A stretch of DNA of 5,814 nt from an uncultured Bacteroidota bacterium (GTDB lineage: Bacteria > Bacteroidota > Bacteroidia > Bacteroidales > 4484-276). The stretch's first letter is position 1. Every line of letters starts with the position of its first letter. The notes beneath the pieces are model-generated. The model was not told the DNA's origin and did not search any database. It saw only the letters and a list, made by a program, of their open reading frames with translations. This document shows, in pieces, positions 5,319 through 5,814 of this stretch. Location: contig CAIYZW010000388.1 in the NCBI GenBank assembly GCA_903930725.1, positions 1 through 5,814 on the forward strand, in the 5' to 3' direction. Made by a program: the position numbers and the translations under genes.

Positions 5319-5814
5319 ACCTGTTATTTCCATTATTCTGCTTTCGCTTCTGCGCAAAGCGGAAACACAGCGCTGCATTGAGAGCATTTTCATGCATACC
5401 CACATCCCTTACGAAATAATTGTTGTTGACATGGGAGTTTCGTCCGAAATTGCTGAATGGCTGCAACAACTCAGTGCAGAAAATCCCGATATCATTCCCA
5501 TTTTTAATGATCATAATGTTGGAACAACCAAAGGCCGCAACCAGGGAATTGCCGCAGCAAAAGGCGGGTATGTTGTTTTTCTTGATAACGATACTGAACT
5601 TGCCGATGGCTGGATTGCCCCGCTTATTGAAACGGCAGCAGCTTCGCCGCAAATTGCTGCCTGTGGCTCAAAAGTTATTTCGGCGAACGGAAAAGTAATG
5701 AATTGCCCGCAATTTGCGAAAGCAACTTTTGAGGATGGCCGGGTTAAATCCATTGGCGTGGTGTTTACACATGATTTTTACATTGATCATCCTGAAGTGA
5801 ATAAAACCGAAGAG
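5302..5814 (+). CDS. GT2 glycosyltransferase of a different type, 3'-partial (first 171 aa)
   Basis: The frame is open from ATG 5302 to the right edge. The N-terminus VISIILLSLL (8-17) is a GT2 first strand. IPYEIIVVDMGVS (35-47) corresponds to the common PYEIIVVDNGSxD, with D43 kept but the following Asn-Gly-Ser altered to Met-Gly-Val. NVGTTKGRNQGI and FLDNDTELADGW follow, with the DxD at D95-N-D97 and a Trp after it. CGSKVISANGKV next resembles the post-DxD region of larger rhamnosyltransferase-like GT2 enzymes. This combination differs from the other seven genes and suggests a longer protein. The start overlaps the preceding gene by 17 bases; the next in-frame ATG (residue 31) would delete the first strand, so 5302 is preferred. 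Catalytic base and C-terminus lie outside the window, so activity and substrate cannot be judged. Confidence 0.88.
   Translation, partial: MNRTNKPVISIILLSLLRKAETQRCIESIFMHTHIPYEIIVVDMGVSSEIAEWLQQLSAENPDIIPIFNDHNVGTTKGRNQGIAAAKGGYVVFLDNDTELADGWIAPLIETAAASPQIAACGSKVISANGKVMNCPQFAKATFEDGRVKSIGVVFTHDFYIDHPEVNKTEE

Noticed and set aside
5420..5698. Plus-strand open frame of 92 codons in another frame inside gene 8
   Set aside because: It overlaps the GT2 frame starting at 5302, which has clear motifs; the alternative frame has none.
1..5814. CRISPR array or mobile element as an explanation for the repeated sequence
   Set aside because: The repeats are coding, long, diverged at third positions and spaced by full gene lengths; there are no short direct repeats with spacers, terminal inverted repeats or transposase.

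Overview
The whole 5.8-kb window is a plus-strand tandem array of eight family-2 (GT2, GT-A fold) glycosyltransferase genes. Seven are seen to their stop codons and the eighth runs off the right edge. The organism is most likely a member of the Bacteroidota. The DNA is slightly AT-rich, gene spacing is very tight, and no start has a convincing Shine-Dalgarno sequence; several have only an A/T-rich leader. No taxonomic marker gene is present, so this placement is an inference.

Layout, left to right: (1) 1-873, a GT2 domain whose frame is open at the left edge; its first ~27 codons match the C-terminal tail of the neighbouring paralogues, so it looks like the second half of a fused double glycosyltransferase. 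(2) 885-1637. (3) 1644-2408. (4) 2436-3131, from a different sub-lineage. (5) 3128-3880, a close relative of gene 2. (6) 3880-4611, a more diverged relative. (7) 4620-5318, resembling gene 4 at its C-terminus. (8) 5302 to the end, a third GT2 type, incomplete. Junctions are +11, +6, +27, -4 (ATGA), -1 (TAATG), +8 and -17 bases, so the genes are probably one transcription unit. No promoter, terminator, RNA gene, insertion sequence or CRISPR is visible, and the longest gap is 27 bases.

Genes 1, 2, 3, 5 and 6 (lineage A) share an N-terminal nucleotide-sugar-binding half, an [E/K]IVQFYRLH-like segment, and a basic tail resembling LKAFKKSLDRRRKAG; genes 1, 2, 3 and 5 also share a short closing segment rich in aromatics. 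Genes 4 and 7 (lineage B) instead carry an LLR+RIHDxN segment and lack the closing segment. The best-conserved part is the donor half; the most variable is a 25-30 residue stretch in the middle where acceptor contacts would be expected. This fits an array grown by repeated duplication, divergence of acceptor specificity and at least one in-frame fusion.

No gene has a membrane segment or signal peptide, so the enzymes should act on the cytoplasmic side, each adding a sugar to a shared acceptor. The acceptor (lipid-linked glycan, capsule or exopolysaccharide, or a peptide/protein) cannot be told from this window. The most interesting points are the fused tail at the left edge, the changed catalytic-site residues in genes 6 and 7, and the question of why so many near-identical short GT2 enzymes are stacked in one operon.
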